Assembly (NCBI RefSeq): GCF_030372765.1
Contig: NZ_JAUCMW010000001.1
Coordinates: 694,124-758,123, forward strand
Direction of reading: 5' to 3'
Source of the DNA: Labilibaculum sp. K2S
Lineage (GTDB): Bacteria; Bacteroidota; Bacteroidia; Bacteroidales; Marinifilaceae
DNA: 64,000 bases
This document shows positions 54,872-64,000 of the stretch, one piece after another; within the stretch, counting starts at the first letter, position 1, and each line of letters starts with the position of its first letter. The position numbers were made by a program, and so were the translations under genes. The notes below the pieces were generated by a model, which searched no databases, was not told the origin of the DNA, and saw nothing but the letters and a program-made list of their open reading frames with translations.

Positions 54872-55924
54872 ATGGAATTTAAGATATCCTCCGTATCCAC
54901 ATCCTTGGATCAGGAGTTGTTAAATAAAATCAATGGGAAAACAAAACCCCTTGGTTCGCTTGGAATACTTGAAAAGATTTCATTTCAAATAGGAAGAATT
55001 CAAGAAAGTCTATCTCCGGAAATTAAAAATCCTGCAGTGGTTGTATTTGCTGGGGATCATGGAATAGCAGATGATGGTGTAAGTTTTTATCCTAAATCTG
55101 TTAGCTATGAAATGCTTTACAATTACATGCAGGGAGGTGCAGCCATAAATGTATTTTCCCGTCAGCATAATATTGATTTTAAAGTTGTTGACGCAGGTAT
55201 AGATCATGATTTTAATCCATCATTAAATATTATCAATAAAAAAATTGCTTACGGAACTAAGAATTACCGATTTGGCCCTGCAATGACAAAAGATCAATGC
55301 CTGGAAGGATTTAAGAGTGGTGCTGATGTTATTGAGGGAATTCATAAAGAAGGATGCAACTTTATTGCTTTTGGAGAAAAAGGCATCGGAAATACATCAT
55401 CGGCAGCATTAATACTTAGCCTTTTAGCTGATATTAGCCTGGAAGAGTGCGTAGGAAGAGGAACTGGATTGGATAATAATGGCGTAAAATCAAAATTTGA
55501 ATTATTGAATGAAGCTTTGCATAAATACAATGGTGGTAATGATCCCCTTAATGCATTGATTCAATTTGGTGGTTTTGAGATAGTTATGATTGTAGGTGCC
55601 ATGCTGAAAGCTGCAGAGTTAAAAATGACCATGTTAATTGATGGATTTATCATTACTTCAGCATTGCTTGCCGCATCCAAAATCAACTCTAAAGTATTGG
55701 AATATTGCCTGTTTGCTCACATGTCGAATGAGCAGGCACATATCAAAATGCTAAACTACCTAAATGCAGAACCAATTTTGGATATCGGCATGCGATTGGG
55801 TGAAGGAACAGGAGCTATGGTTTGTTATCCGATTGTAAAAAGCGCCGTTCAATTTATTAATGAAATGGCTTCATTTCAGGAAGCTGGAGTAAGTGAATCA
55901 GAAGAGGTCAAAACAATCAGCTAA
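54872..55924 (+). CDS. cobT: Nicotinate-nucleotide:lower-ligand phosphoribosyltransferase, CobT copy 1 (diverged)
   Basis: The 350-residue CobT family protein activates the cobamide lower ligand (5,6-dimethylbenzimidazole or other bases) with nicotinate mononucleotide. The core is intact: 'KPLGSLGILE', 'VFAGDHGIADDGVS', 'EKGIGNTSSAALI', 'ECVGRGTGLD' and the catalytic Glu in 'DIGMRLGEGTGAM'. The ligand-site segment reads 'YPKSVSYEMLYNYMQGGAAI', where copy 2 and typical CobT have 'YPQEVTWQM'. The change suggests altered base choice. Copy 2 follows after 39 bases; tandem CobT homologues work as a heterodimer (ArsAB) in Sporomusa. Confidence 0.9.
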   Translation: MEFKISSVSTSLDQELLNKINGKTKPLGSLGILEKISFQIGRIQESLSPEIKNPAVVVFAGDHGIADDGVSFYPKSVSYEMLYNYMQGGAAINVFSRQHNIDFKVVDAGIDHDFNPSLNIINKKIAYGTKNYRFGPAMTKDQCLEGFKSGADVIEGIHKEGCNFIAFGEKGIGNTSSAALILSLLADISLEECVGRGTGLDNNGVKSKFELLNEALHKYNGGNDPLNALIQFGGFEIVMIVGAMLKAAELKMTMLIDGFIITSALLAASKINSKVLEYCLFAHMSNEQAHIKMLNYLNAEPILDIGMRLGEGTGAMVCYPIVKSAVQFINEMASFQEAGVSESEEVKTIS

Positions 55925-55963
55925 TTGTTTTATATTTAATTTTACATTTAAAAAGTCGCATCA

Positions 55964-57013
55964 ATGAATTTCAATATAAGTAAACCTAATAACGAGCTGA
56001 CCGAACAACTTCAACAGAAAATTGATTTAAAAACCAAACCCATTGGATCGTTAGGTGTCTTAGAAAAGTTAGCCGTAAAAATTGGATGTATTCAAAACAC
56101 TTTGAGTCCGGAATTAAAACAACCGACTATCATGGTGTTTGCTTCAGATCATGGAATTGCACTTGATGGTGTGAGTCCGTACCCACAAGAAGTTACCTGG
56201 CAAATGGTAGCTAATTTTCTTAATGGCGGTGCTGCAATTAATGTTTTTGGTCGTCAGAATGGAATAGATATTCGGATAATTGATGCCGGTGTAAATTTCG
56301 ATTTTGACAAAAGCTCCGGAGTAATTAACGCTAAAGTTGATTACGGAACAAAAAGTTATTTGAACGAATCAGCAATGACTGCAGAACAATTTAAAACAGC
56401 AATTAAACGCGGTTCAGATCTTTGCGATAAAATGCATAGAGAGGGATCCAATATTATCGGTTTTGGTGAGATGGGAATTGGAAATACCTCGTCTGCAGCT
56501 ATTTTACTGCATATTTTAGCTGGCGTAGATTTAAAAGAATGCGTTGGTCGTGGTACCGGATGGGATAATGAAGGTTTGAAAAAGAAATATGAAATACTGA
56601 AAAAAGCTGTTGATAATTACAATGGCGATAATTCTGTTGAAAATATTATAACTCATTTTGGTGGCTTCGAAATTGTCATGATTGTTGGAGCGATGTTAAA
56701 AGCAGCCGAATTGAAAATGGTGATTATGGTTGATGGTTTTATTATTAGTTCTGCACTTTTAGCGGCATCAAAAATAAATTCTGACGTTCTGGAATATTGT
56801 ATTTTTACACACAAATCGAATGAAAATGGTCACAAGCATATGCTTAAATATTTAAAAGCGGAGCCAATTTTAGATTTAGGAATGCGCTTAGGCGAGGGCA
56901 CAGGAGCAGCGGTAGCCTATCCAATTATTGAATCGGCGGTAAATTTTCTAAATCAAATGGCTAGTTTCGAAGATGCTGGCGTAAGCAACAGCGATCAAAT
57001 TTCACAAGCATAG
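55964..57013 (+). CDS. cobT: Nicotinate-nucleotide:lower-ligand phosphoribosyltransferase, CobT copy 2 (canonical-like)
   Basis: The 349-residue paralogue of the previous gene matches it over its whole length. It keeps the canonical ligand-site segment 'YPQEVTWQMVANFLNGGAAI', 'FGEMGIGNTSSAAIL', 'ECVGRGTGWDNEG' and 'LGMRLGEGTGAAVAYP'. It would make alpha-ribazole phosphate for CobS. cobS begins on the next base after its stop, so both belong to the operon. Confidence 0.92.
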   Translation: MNFNISKPNNELTEQLQQKIDLKTKPIGSLGVLEKLAVKIGCIQNTLSPELKQPTIMVFASDHGIALDGVSPYPQEVTWQMVANFLNGGAAINVFGRQNGIDIRIIDAGVNFDFDKSSGVINAKVDYGTKSYLNESAMTAEQFKTAIKRGSDLCDKMHREGSNIIGFGEMGIGNTSSAAILLHILAGVDLKECVGRGTGWDNEGLKKKYEILKKAVDNYNGDNSVENIITHFGGFEIVMIVGAMLKAAELKMVIMVDGFIISSALLAASKINSDVLEYCIFTHKSNENGHKHMLKYLKAEPILDLGMRLGEGTGAAVAYPIIESAVNFLNQMASFEDAGVSNSDQISQA

Positions 57014-57775
57014 ATGAGAAGAGAAATTGACATATTTTTTACTGGATTATCCTTTTTTACGCGAATTCCATTTCCGAAATGGGCTCGGTTTGAAAAAGAA
57101 TATCAACATGAAGCTATCAAATATTTCCCCATTTCAGGTGCAATTATTGGTGGATTAGCCGGTTTGGTTTTTTATCTCGCTAATTTAATTTTCCCCTTTA
57201 ATCTATCGGTAATGCTAAGTATGGGATTCACGGTTCTGTTCACTGGGGCATTACACGAGGATGGCTTTATGGATGTCTGTGATGGATTTGGTGGAGGCTG
57301 GACACCTGAGCGGATCCTTGAAATTATGAAGGATTCCTTAATTGGAGCATTTGGAGTTACAGGTATTGTTTTCCTGGTGATGACAAAGTTTTTTTGTCAG
57401 TATTCTATATCTGCAACTCAATTGCCCTTGATTTTAATTGCCGCCCATTCTGTAACAAGAATGTTTGCTGCTACATTGGTAAATTCGCACCAATATGCAC
57501 GAACCGAAAATTCAAAAGCAAAAGATTATTCCCAAAAACTATCAACCAAAAATCTAATTTTCACTATTATTACAGGAATTCTGCCTTTGGCATTATTGGG
57601 GAATATAAAGTTTTTCTTAATTCTTATTCCTGTTTATTTAAGTAAAGTTTTATTAGGTAGATATTTTAATAAATGGATAGGTGGTTTTACCGGCGATTGC
57701 ATTGGGGCAACGCAACAGGTTTGTGAGATTGTATTTTATTTATCCTATATGGTAATTATTAATCAAGTTTTATAA
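57014..57775 (+). CDS. cobS: Adenosylcobinamide-GDP ribazoletransferase (cobalamin synthase)
   Basis: The 253-residue integral membrane protein has the family motif 'ALHEDGFMDVCDGFGGGW' (Asp-rich, metal-binding), 'SLIGAFGVTGIVFLV' and 'GFTGDCIGATQQVCEI'. It joins AdoCbi-GDP to alpha-ribazole (phosphate). It starts directly after the second cobT stop. Confidence 0.94.
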   Translation: MRREIDIFFTGLSFFTRIPFPKWARFEKEYQHEAIKYFPISGAIIGGLAGLVFYLANLIFPFNLSVMLSMGFTVLFTGALHEDGFMDVCDGFGGGWTPERILEIMKDSLIGAFGVTGIVFLVMTKFFCQYSISATQLPLILIAAHSVTRMFAATLVNSHQYARTENSKAKDYSQKLSTKNLIFTIITGILPLALLGNIKFFLILIPVYLSKVLLGRYFNKWIGGFTGDCIGATQQVCEIVFYLSYMVIINQVL

Positions 57776-57776
57776 G

Positions 57777-58313
57777 ATGGAAATATATTTAATCAGACAT
57801 ACAAAAGTAAATGTTGAGCAAGGTGTTTGCTATGGACAAAAAGATGTTGATTTAGCTGAAAGTTATGCGGAAGAATTGGAAGCTGTAAAAAATCAGTTGA
57901 AAGATATTGAATTTGATCTTATTGTATCAAGCCCGCTATCAAGAGCAAAGAGGTTAGCCAGTGACATATTTGGGGAACAGGTAATAGAAGATATACGATT
58001 AATGGAATTAAACTTTGGAGATTGGGAAGGCAAAGTTTGGGACGAAATTAAAGATCCTTTATTCCCAGTCTGGATGGAAGATTTTGTAAATAAGAAATGT
58101 TCAAATGGAGAATCCTTTGTGATGCTTCGCGATCGGGTTCTTGAATTTTGGAACGAAATCAAACTAAAAGACAGTAAGAAAATAGCGATTTTCACTCATA
58201 GTGGTGTTATACGCACTATAAATGCTATAGAAAAGGATATTAAATTAGAAGATTCTTTTAACGAACCAGCAGCAGATTTTGGTGAAGTAACGGTTATATT
58301 AATCTCAAAATAA
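57777..58313 (+). CDS. cobC: Alpha-ribazole phosphatase, histidine phosphatase family
   Basis: The 178-residue protein has the phosphoglycerate-mutase-like motif RHT ('IYLIRHTKVNVEQGVCYGQ'), 'VSSPLSRAKRLA', 'LMELNFGDWEG' and the second His in 'IFTHSGVIRTI'. It removes the 5' phosphate from alpha-ribazole phosphate or adenosylcobalamin phosphate. Last gene of the operon, one base after cobS. Confidence 0.92.
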   Translation: MEIYLIRHTKVNVEQGVCYGQKDVDLAESYAEELEAVKNQLKDIEFDLIVSSPLSRAKRLASDIFGEQVIEDIRLMELNFGDWEGKVWDEIKDPLFPVWMEDFVNKKCSNGESFVMLRDRVLEFWNEIKLKDSKKIAIFTHSGVIRTINAIEKDIKLEDSFNEPAADFGEVTVILISK

Positions 58314-58338
58314 AGTATACTTCCACAAAAACATATAG

Positions 58339-58366
58339 AAATCAGAGACAAATTTGTTTCTGATTT
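58339..58366 (+). terminator. Terminator of the cobalamin operon
   Basis: A 12-bp stem with one G-T wobble (58339-58350 with 58355-58366) has a 4-base loop and ends in a T run. Confidence 0.82.
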
Positions 58367-58510
58367 TTTTTGTGCTTATATATAAAACAAGCAAATTTAG
58401 CATCTATGAAGTCTTGTATTTCATTGGATTTATCTTATTTAAAATGTTTAAAAGCTAATTCTGAGAAAGAAATTCTTATTTTAGCAATTCTAAAATAACA
58501 ATAATAAGTA

Positions 58511-59356
58511 ATGCGCGTTGTAATTCTTTCCATTATTAGTCTTGGATTTATTCTTGTAAGTTGCAAAAAGCCCAGCACCTTCACTCAAATATCTATTCTT
58601 CCACAATATGCAGTAATTGAGAATATAGAAGATGTACATGCAATTGTTGACTCTTGCATAACCCCTTATATTTATACTAAAGTGATATCCTTAAGAGGAT
58701 TACCCGTTGATGAGAAAAAGGTAAAATTTGTAGAGATGTTATTACCATCCATATTAGTTTCACAACAATATCTGTATCAAGAAATTACAAGAGTTGAACA
58801 CATCGAAAACTGGATACTTACGCACCCGAAGATGATGAAAATGGATAGTCTTTTTCTTTACAAATTGTTTGAAACCTACAACTGTAATGAAATACCGGAA
58901 TTAAAAATAAGGCTGAAACCACATCCTGCAAGTATCGTGCTGGGACAAGCAGCGTTAGAATCAGGTTGGGGGTCATCACGCTTTTTTAAAGAAGGTAATA
59001 ATGTTTTCGGCATATGGTCTTATGATGCTGGTGAAGACCGAATACAAGCGCTTACAGGAAGAGATTCAACGAGTATTTATGTAAGAAGTTATCCATCCAT
59101 CGAAGAATCAGTAAACGATTACTTTGAAACAATTGCCAGGGTGAATGCTTATGAAGAATTTAGACAAAAAAGATATGTATCTGAGAAACCATTTGAACTA
59201 ATTCCTTTGCTTAATAAATATTCAGAAATAGGAGATGTATATACTGACAAGCTTAAACAATTAATCGAAAGTAACGACTTAACTAAATATGATTCTTATG
59301 TCATAAGAAAAAATTATTTTGTTGAAGAGGTAATTGAACTATCTCAGTCGATATAA
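58511..59356 (+). CDS. Glucosaminidase-domain (Bax/FlgJ-like) lipoprotein
   Basis: The 281-residue protein has a lipobox 'FILVSC' (Cys18) and a helical N-terminal part. A glucosaminidase domain (~75-250) has its catalytic Glu in 'VLGQAALESGWGSSRFFKEG', then 'NNVFGIWSYDAGE' and 'YPSIEESVNDYFETIARV'. It likely cleaves peptidoglycan between GlcNAc and MurNAc at the cell envelope. Similarity to Bax fits best. Monocistronic. Confidence 0.88.
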   Translation: MRVVILSIISLGFILVSCKKPSTFTQISILPQYAVIENIEDVHAIVDSCITPYIYTKVISLRGLPVDEKKVKFVEMLLPSILVSQQYLYQEITRVEHIENWILTHPKMMKMDSLFLYKLFETYNCNEIPELKIRLKPHPASIVLGQAALESGWGSSRFFKEGNNVFGIWSYDAGEDRIQALTGRDSTSIYVRSYPSIEESVNDYFETIARVNAYEEFRQKRYVSEKPFELIPLLNKYSEIGDVYTDKLKQLIESNDLTKYDSYVIRKNYFVEEVIELSQSI

Positions 59357-59482
59357 ATTGAATAAAAAAATATTGAATAATATTTTTTCGTTATTTTTAT
59401 TTGATTTCTATATGAAATCGTTATTTTTAGGCTTGTTTTAAAAGAAAATCAATTAATTAATTAATCATAAAAGTAATTTAGT

Positions 59483-60214
59483 ATGAAAAAAATTATTCTG
59501 ATTCTTGCGATTTGTTTTAGTGCAGTTGGCGTGTTTGCTCAATCAGCAGCTCAATTTAAAAATGATGGCAATACCGCTCTGAAATCGAAAGATTATAAAA
59601 CAGCTCTTGTAAACTACGAAAAATATTTAGCTGCTGAAGACACTGAAAAAGATCCTGCATTGGTGTTTAATTTAGGATATTGTGCAATTAAACTGAAAAA
59701 ATACGCGAAAGCAGAACAGTATTTTGGTCAATCAATTGAAAATAAATACAAAACATCAATCGCATATCAGTACAAAGCTAAAGCTCAAAAAAGCCAGAAA
59801 AAATATGAAGATATGATTGTGACTTTAAATGAAGGCATTGCTGCTTGTCCAACAAAAAACTCAAAATTAGTTTCTGAACTTGCAAAGCATTATCTACTTG
59901 AAGGACAAACTGCTCAAAAGGCTGATAAATTTGAAGTTGCAGAAGATTTATACAAAAAAGCCGGTAACGTAAAATCTAAATTGCAAGTTGATGCATTGTT
60001 TAGCTTAGGTACTTTGTATTATAACAAAGGAGCTAAAATTATGCAGGCCGCAACTCCTACTGCAAATACTGAACCTGAAAATTATAAAGCAGAATCTGCG
60101 AAAGCTAAAACTTACTTTCAAAAAGCTATTGTTGAATTAAACAAGGCAAAAGCTATAGCTCCTGCCAGAGAAGATGTTACTTCTACAATTACAACTATCA
60201 AAGGTTTGTTATAG
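59483..60214 (+). CDS. Secreted TPR-repeat protein
   Basis: The 243-residue protein has a signal peptide (MKKIILILAICFSAVGVFAQ). The mature part is built of helical TPR-like repeats ('YKTALVNYEKYLAAEDTEKD', 'YAKAEQYFGQSIENKYK', 'YFQKAIVELNKAKAIAP'). It is likely a periplasmic scaffold; partner unknown. Closed by a strong terminator. Confidence 0.82.
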   Translation: MKKIILILAICFSAVGVFAQSAAQFKNDGNTALKSKDYKTALVNYEKYLAAEDTEKDPALVFNLGYCAIKLKKYAKAEQYFGQSIENKYKTSIAYQYKAKAQKSQKKYEDMIVTLNEGIAACPTKNSKLVSELAKHYLLEGQTAQKADKFEVAEDLYKKAGNVKSKLQVDALFSLGTLYYNKGAKIMQAATPTANTEPENYKAESAKAKTYFQKAIVELNKAKAIAPAREDVTSTITTIKGLL

Positions 60215-60242
60215 TAATTCTTCCAAAAAATATAATTAAACT

Positions 60243-60270
60243 GGGATACCTTTTTTGGGTATCCCTTTTT
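60243..60270 (+). terminator. Terminator of the TPR gene
   Basis: An 8-bp perfect stem GGGATACC/GGTATCCC (60243-60250 with 60258-60265) with a 7-base loop is followed by TTTTT. Confidence 0.9.
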
Positions 60271-60580
60271 ATTTGCCTTCGAATCTAATATTTCATTGTC
60301 TATCAGGAAAGCCCACTGGAAATATCCTTAAAAAAGAGATCAAAAGCAGAATAGGTGAGAAGTAAATTAACTTCAATTCCATATGTAACAATCTGACTAT
60401 ATAAATCTAGAAATATTCCTTTATTTGTCATTTTTTCTAATTGGTAGAGTCCCAGTCAAATACTGATTTCATAATTATTTTGAGACGTTTCGCACATTAA
60501 TCCGATACAATAATTCCCATCTTTGTTGCTAACAACAAATAATAAACTATTGATTCAATATTTTAAAAACACTAAGGATA
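60271..60580. other. Spacer upstream of maeB
   Basis: No gene or RNA was recognised. CATCTTTG at 60518-60525 is one base from the TAnnTTTG box and lies 55 bases before maeB, so it may be its promoter. A small hairpin TTGTT/AACAA follows it. Confidence 0.35.
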
Positions 60581-62839
60581 ATGTCAAAAAACAACACAGA
60601 TGCTTTAAAATATCACTCAGAAGGTCGCCCTGGTAAAATTGAAGTGATTCCTACAAAACCTTATAGAACTCAACGAGATTTAGCTTTAGCCTACAGTCCC
60701 GGGGTTGCAGAGCCATGTCTGGAAATCGAGAAAGATCCTGAGAATGCTTACAAATACACCGCAAAAGGTAACTTAGTTGCCGTAATTTCTAACGGAACAG
60801 CTGTTTTGGGATTAGGAAATATTGGTGCATTGGCAGGTAAACCTGTAATGGAAGGAAAAGGTTTGTTATTCAAAATATTTGCAGATATCGACGTATTTGA
60901 TATTGAAGTAGATTCAACTGATGTGGATAAATTCGTTGAAACCGTTAAAGCGATTGCCCCAACTTTTGGCGGAATAAATCTTGAGGATATCAAAGCTCCT
61001 GAATGCTTCGAAATAGAACAACGCTTAAAGGATGAGTTGGATATTCCTGTTATGCACGATGATCAACATGGAACGGCTATTATTTCAGCCGCAGGTTTAT
61101 TAAATGCTTTGGAAATTAACGGAAAGAAAATTGAAGATATCTCTGTTGTTGTTAATGGAGCAGGTGCTGCCGCTGTTTCATGCACAAAATTATATATTTC
61201 TCTTGGTGTTAAACCGGAGAACATAATTATGTGTGATAGCCGTGGGGTGGTAAATAAAAAAAGAACCAATTTAAACAGTCAGAAAAAACAATTCATAACT
61301 GAACGCGATATTGACACATTGGAGCAGGCATTGGTTGGTGCTGATGTATTTTTAGGATTATCTATTGGAGGAATCGTAAATAAGGAAATGGTAAGTTCCA
61401 TGGCTGATAATCCAGTTGTATTTGCGCTGGCAAATCCTGATCCTGAAATTGACTACAATGAAGCTATTGAATCCAAAGAAGGAGTAATTGTTGCCACGGG
61501 TCGTTCAGATTATCCAAACCAAATTAACAATGTGTTGGGATTTCCATATATTTTTAGAGGCGCTTTAGATGTTCGGGCAAGTACAATTAATGAAGAAATG
61601 AAAATCGCTTCGGTTCATGCCATTGCAAAACTGGCAAAAGAACCTGTGCCGGAATCTGTACATGCAGCTTATAATGAATCAAATATCATATTTGGTCGTC
61701 ATTATATTATCCCTAAAGCAATGGATCCACGTTTGGTGTCAAGTGTGGCTGTTGCGGTTGCTAAAGCGGCTGTAGAATCGGGTGTCGCCCGAAAAATAAT
61801 TACCGACTGGGATGCATATGCAGAAGAATTGAAACAACGTTTAGGTACTGAAAATCAATTAATTAGAACAATTTTCGACAAGGCAAAATGCAACCCAAAA
61901 CGTGTGGTTTTTGCTGAAGGAAATAACTTTAATGTTTTAAAAGCAGCTCAAATTGTTCTTCACGAGGGAATTGCAAAGCCAATTATTTTGGGTAATCCTG
62001 AAAATATTCAAAGAATTGTGTTGGAAAATGAATTGGATCTTAACGGGGCTGAAATTATCGATATCCGTTCTCAAGCAGAAGCGGGAAGAAGGAACCATTA
62101 CGCAAATGTTTTGTGTGAAAAACGAGGTCGTAAAGGTTTAACTCTTAAAGAAGCTGTTGAAAAAATGTTCGACCGCAACTATTTTGGAGCAATGATGGTT
62201 GAAAATGGTGATGCTGATGCTTTTATCTCCGGATATGCAACACGTTATTTTGAAGCTCTAAAAGTAGCAAGTAAAGTAATTGGTATCGAAGAAGGTATGA
62301 AAACTTTAGTTGGCATGAATATCATCATGACGAAAAAAGGGCCTCTGTTTTTTGCAGATACCACTGTTAATGCGGAACCTACATCAGATTCGTTGGTTGA
62401 CACTACATTGAGTACTGCCCGCGCCTTAAAAACTTTTAATATCGAACCGGTAATGGCTATGGTGTCCTATTCTAATTTTGGATCAGTGAGAAAGGGAAGT
62501 CCCGTAAAAGTTAATAAAGCAATCTCAAAATTACACGCAAATCATCCTGATTTATTGATAGATGGGGAAATGCAGTTGAACTTTGCTCTTGATAAGAATT
62601 TAAGAGATCAAACATTTGGCTTTACTAAAATTAAAGGAAAAGATGTTAATACCATAATATTTCCAAATCTAAGTTCCGGAAATATTGCCTATAAATTAAT
62701 GAAAGATTTAGATGGATCAGAAAATATTGGACCAATTTTATTAGGAACAGCAAAACCATTCCACATTATTCCGATGGGTTGTTCTGTTCGTGAAATTATT
62801 AACATGACAGCCATTGCTGTTGTTGATGCTCAATCGTAA
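60581..62839 (+). CDS. maeB: NADP-dependent malic enzyme with phosphotransacetylase-like C-terminal domain
   Basis: The 752-residue cytoplasmic enzyme decarboxylates malate to pyruvate with NADP+. Residues ~1-425 form the malic enzyme domain ('[14 protein letters not shown]', '[20 protein letters not shown]', '[12 protein letters not shown]', '[10 protein letters not shown]'). Residues ~430-752 form the Pta-like domain ('[18 protein letters not shown]', '[18 protein letters not shown]', '[18 protein letters not shown]'), which in MaeB serves regulation by acetyl-CoA and not catalysis. Length and layout are standard. Monocistronic. Confidence 0.95.
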   Translation: MSKNNTDALKYHSEGRPGKIEVIPTKPYRTQRDLALAYSPGVAEPCLEIEKDPENAYKYTAKGNLVAVISNGTAVLGLGNIGALAGKPVMEGKGLLFKIFADIDVFDIEVDSTDVDKFVETVKAIAPTFGGINLEDIKAPECFEIEQRLKDELDIPVMHDDQHGTAIISAAGLLNALEINGKKIEDISVVVNGAGAAAVSCTKLYISLGVKPENIIMCDSRGVVNKKRTNLNSQKKQFITERDIDTLEQALVGADVFLGLSIGGIVNKEMVSSMADNPVVFALANPDPEIDYNEAIESKEGVIVATGRSDYPNQINNVLGFPYIFRGALDVRASTINEEMKIASVHAIAKLAKEPVPESVHAAYNESNIIFGRHYIIPKAMDPRLVSSVAVAVAKAAVESGVARKIITDWDAYAEELKQRLGTENQLIRTIFDKAKCNPKRVVFAEGNNFNVLKAAQIVLHEGIAKPIILGNPENIQRIVLENELDLNGAEIIDIRSQAEAGRRNHYANVLCEKRGRKGLTLKEAVEKMFDRNYFGAMMVENGDADAFISGYATRYFEALKVASKVIGIEEGMKTLVGMNIIMTKKGPLFFADTTVNAEPTSDSLVDTTLSTARALKTFNIEPVMAMVSYSNFGSVRKGSPVKVNKAISKLHANHPDLLIDGEMQLNFALDKNLRDQTFGFTKIKGKDVNTIIFPNLSSGNIAYKLMKDLDGSENIGPILLGTAKPFHIIPMGCSVREIINMTAIAVVDAQS

Positions 62840-62860
62840 CAATTAGAATATTTAATAGAT

Positions 62861-62895
62861 AAGGATGAGATTTAATAAAATCTTATCCTTTTTTT
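62861..62895 (+). terminator. Terminator of maeB
   Basis: A 13-bp stem with one G-T wobble (62861-62873 with 62878-62890) has a 4-base loop and a T run. Confidence 0.85.
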
Positions 62896-62944
62896 CTCTA
62901 TTCAATTATTTTATTGATTTTTGTGCAGTATTATAAATTTGACT

Positions 62945-63550
62945 ATGACGATCTTATACGGATTAGATTTATTAGGAACTCTTGTATTTGCTATCAGTGG
63001 CACATTATCTGCGGCGAATAAAAAGCTCGACCTTTTTGGCGCCTACTTTACTGGTTTCATTACTGCAATAGGCGGTGGAACGCTTCGCGACGTAATTCTG
63101 GGAAATTTTCCAGTTGGTTGGATCAGTGACATTAATTACCTAATTGTTATATCTATTGGTGTGATGCTAACTTTTCTTTTCAAAAAGCACATCATGACTT
63201 TAAAACGAACTCTATTTTTGTTCGACACAATTGGTATTGGTGTATTTACCATCATAGGAATAGAAAAATCCTTAAACCTAGGTATACATCCCTTTTTATC
63301 CATAATAATGGGTTTGTTTTCGGCTGTTATGGGAGGTGTTATTAGAGATACGTTATGTAATGATATCCCTTTAATTTTCCGAAAAGAAATTTATGCCGTA
63401 GCTTGTTTGGTTGGAGGAATTCTTTTTATTGCTCTCAATTCTCTTGGGGTTGCCTCTGCTCTAAATCAATTCATAACTATTGCCTGTATAATAATTATAA
63501 GAATAATCTGTATCCGTTTTAAAATATCATTACCCGTTTTAAAATACTAA
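62945..63550 (+). CDS. TRIC-type cation channel family (UPF0126/YadS-like) membrane protein
   Basis: ATG 62945 (MTILYGLDLLGTLVFAISG) is chosen; the upstream TTG 62921 adds eight unlikely residues. The ~201-residue protein has about seven TM segments in two homologous halves, each with the glycine motif: 'AIGGGTLRDVILG' and 'VMGGVIRDTLCND'. Bacterial members are homologues of trimeric intracellular cation channels and may pass K+ or similar ions; the role here is unknown. A TAAATTTG box at 62934-62941 ends only three bases before the ATG, so the transcript, if it starts there, would be almost leaderless. Confidence 0.88.
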   Translation: MTILYGLDLLGTLVFAISGTLSAANKKLDLFGAYFTGFITAIGGGTLRDVILGNFPVGWISDINYLIVISIGVMLTFLFKKHIMTLKRTLFLFDTIGIGVFTIIGIEKSLNLGIHPFLSIIMGLFSAVMGGVIRDTLCNDIPLIFRKEIYAVACLVGGILFIALNSLGVASALNQFITIACIIIIRIICIRFKISLPVLKY

Positions 63551-63595
63551 TAACCAGACAATACAATAATATGCCCTCCTAATTTTGTCACTATT

Positions 63596-64000
63596 CTAGG
63601 ACATATTAATTAGATTTTTAAAATTGAGATATTTTCCGGCATCTTTTCCAAACGAACTCACTTTTTCTTCCCTAATTTGATAGGTACATCTTTCTCCGTA
63701 TACTCCCGAGAATAAAATTTCATATTCCTGATCTTCTGCATCCTGCATCAATATTTTGAAAATATTATTGTGTACCATTGGATGTCTTAAACTTTTATGA
63801 CAACAAGGGCAAAACATACTGAGGCTCTCATTCTCTTCTATATCAAAATTAGAATGCTTTTTAATTTCATAATCTCCCAAATGAATACTAAACAATAGAA
63901 TCCCTTTATATCCTTTCTCGTTTTTAGCCGAAATTACAATTTGATTGTGTATTTCGGTGTATATGTGCCACCCATTTCGGTGATGTTGTGCCACTAAAAA
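63596..64000 (-). CDS. Unrecognised protein with a CPCC motif, N-terminus beyond the window
   Basis: The frame is open to the right edge. The first available start inside the window is a GTG (63992-63994), and the codons before it stay open, so the gene probably begins outside. At least 134 residues are visible. 'MFCPCCHKSLRHP' looks like a zinc-binding or redox Cys cluster, followed by 'YEILFSGVYGERCTYQIREE'. I recognise no family. It converges with the channel gene, and no good terminator was seen in the 45 bases between them. Confidence 0.6.
   Translation of the reverse strand, partial: FLVAQHHRNGWHIYTEIHNQIVISAKNEKGYKGILLFSIHLGDYEIKKHSNFDIEENESLSMFCPCCHKSLRHPMVHNNIFKILMQDAEDQEYEILFSGVYGERCTYQIREEKVSSFGKDAGKYLNFKNLINMS

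Noticed and set aside
62934..62941. TAAATTTG as promoter of the TRIC-like gene
   Set aside because: It matches the -7 box, but a start site 5-6 bases later would fall within or beyond the ATG at 62945, so it is mentioned but not called.

Overview
The window is about 64 kb of an AT-rich Bacteroidota chromosome, probably a Marinilabiliales/Marinifilaceae-like marine bacterium (lineage inferred from gene content, not from a marker gene). Signs of the phylum are type IX secretion (T9SS) cargo with both kinds of C-terminal sorting domain, a PorP/SprF protein, two-component 'Reg_prop' sensors, the BioG type of pimeloyl esterase, PyrK/PyrD, and -7 promoter boxes of the form TAnnTTTG. No rRNA, tRNA, CRISPR array, insertion sequence or prophage was seen.

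Layout. 1-6.4 kb: the 3' end of carB, a 23-bp tandem repeat, an HU-like/DUF4469 protein, a gingipain-type C25 protease exported by T9SS, and a small thioesterase. 6.8-9.3 kb: two paralogous MacB-type permeases without an ATPase. 9.6-26 kb: a giant repeat adhesin (20 repeats of about 83 residues), a PorP/SprF protein, a PorE-like protein, a secreted unknown and a large sensor histidine kinase, packed as one operon. A paralogous sensor with a SpoIIE phosphatase output follows. 26-29.5 kb: a free-standing TonB-plug protein, then (minus strand) cysE-cysK preceded by an unlisted 58-codon ORF ending in a run of cysteine codons, and a decayed zinc-ribbon gene. 29.5-39.6 kb: a low-molecular-weight phosphatase, a fructosamine kinase-like protein, cbiA, secreted proteins, rpsF-rpsR-rplI, a DUF2007-like/Usp/Usp fusion, mtaB-miaB and a flavin reductase. 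40-44.6 kb: bioA-bioF-bioG-bioC-bioD without bioB. 44.7-48.9 kb: a thioredoxin-like protein, SlyD, a dicarboxylate symporter, a YgjP metallopeptidase and small proteins. 48.9-52.1 kb: a 1-kb non-coding stretch with 20 copies of TGTAA/TTACA, an XRE regulator and pyrK-pyrD. 52.3-58.3 kb: a cobalamin nucleotide-loop operon (cobD, cbiB, cobU, two tandem cobT genes, cobS, cobC). 58.5-64 kb: a glucosaminidase lipoprotein, a TPR protein, maeB, a TRIC-like channel and a partial CPCC protein.

How it fits together. The adhesin operon combines surface cargo, its outer-membrane partner, a periplasmic anchor-like protein and its own sensor, so it looks like a self-contained, sensor-linked surface system. 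The cysE leader is the best candidate for an undescribed regulatory element: its seven Cys codons among the last ten sense codons, directly upstream of the cysteine biosynthesis genes, are the classic architecture of ribosome-mediated attenuation. The tandem cobT pair suggests control over the lower ligand of the cobamide. Gene starts were moved where a listed TTG start was implausible.
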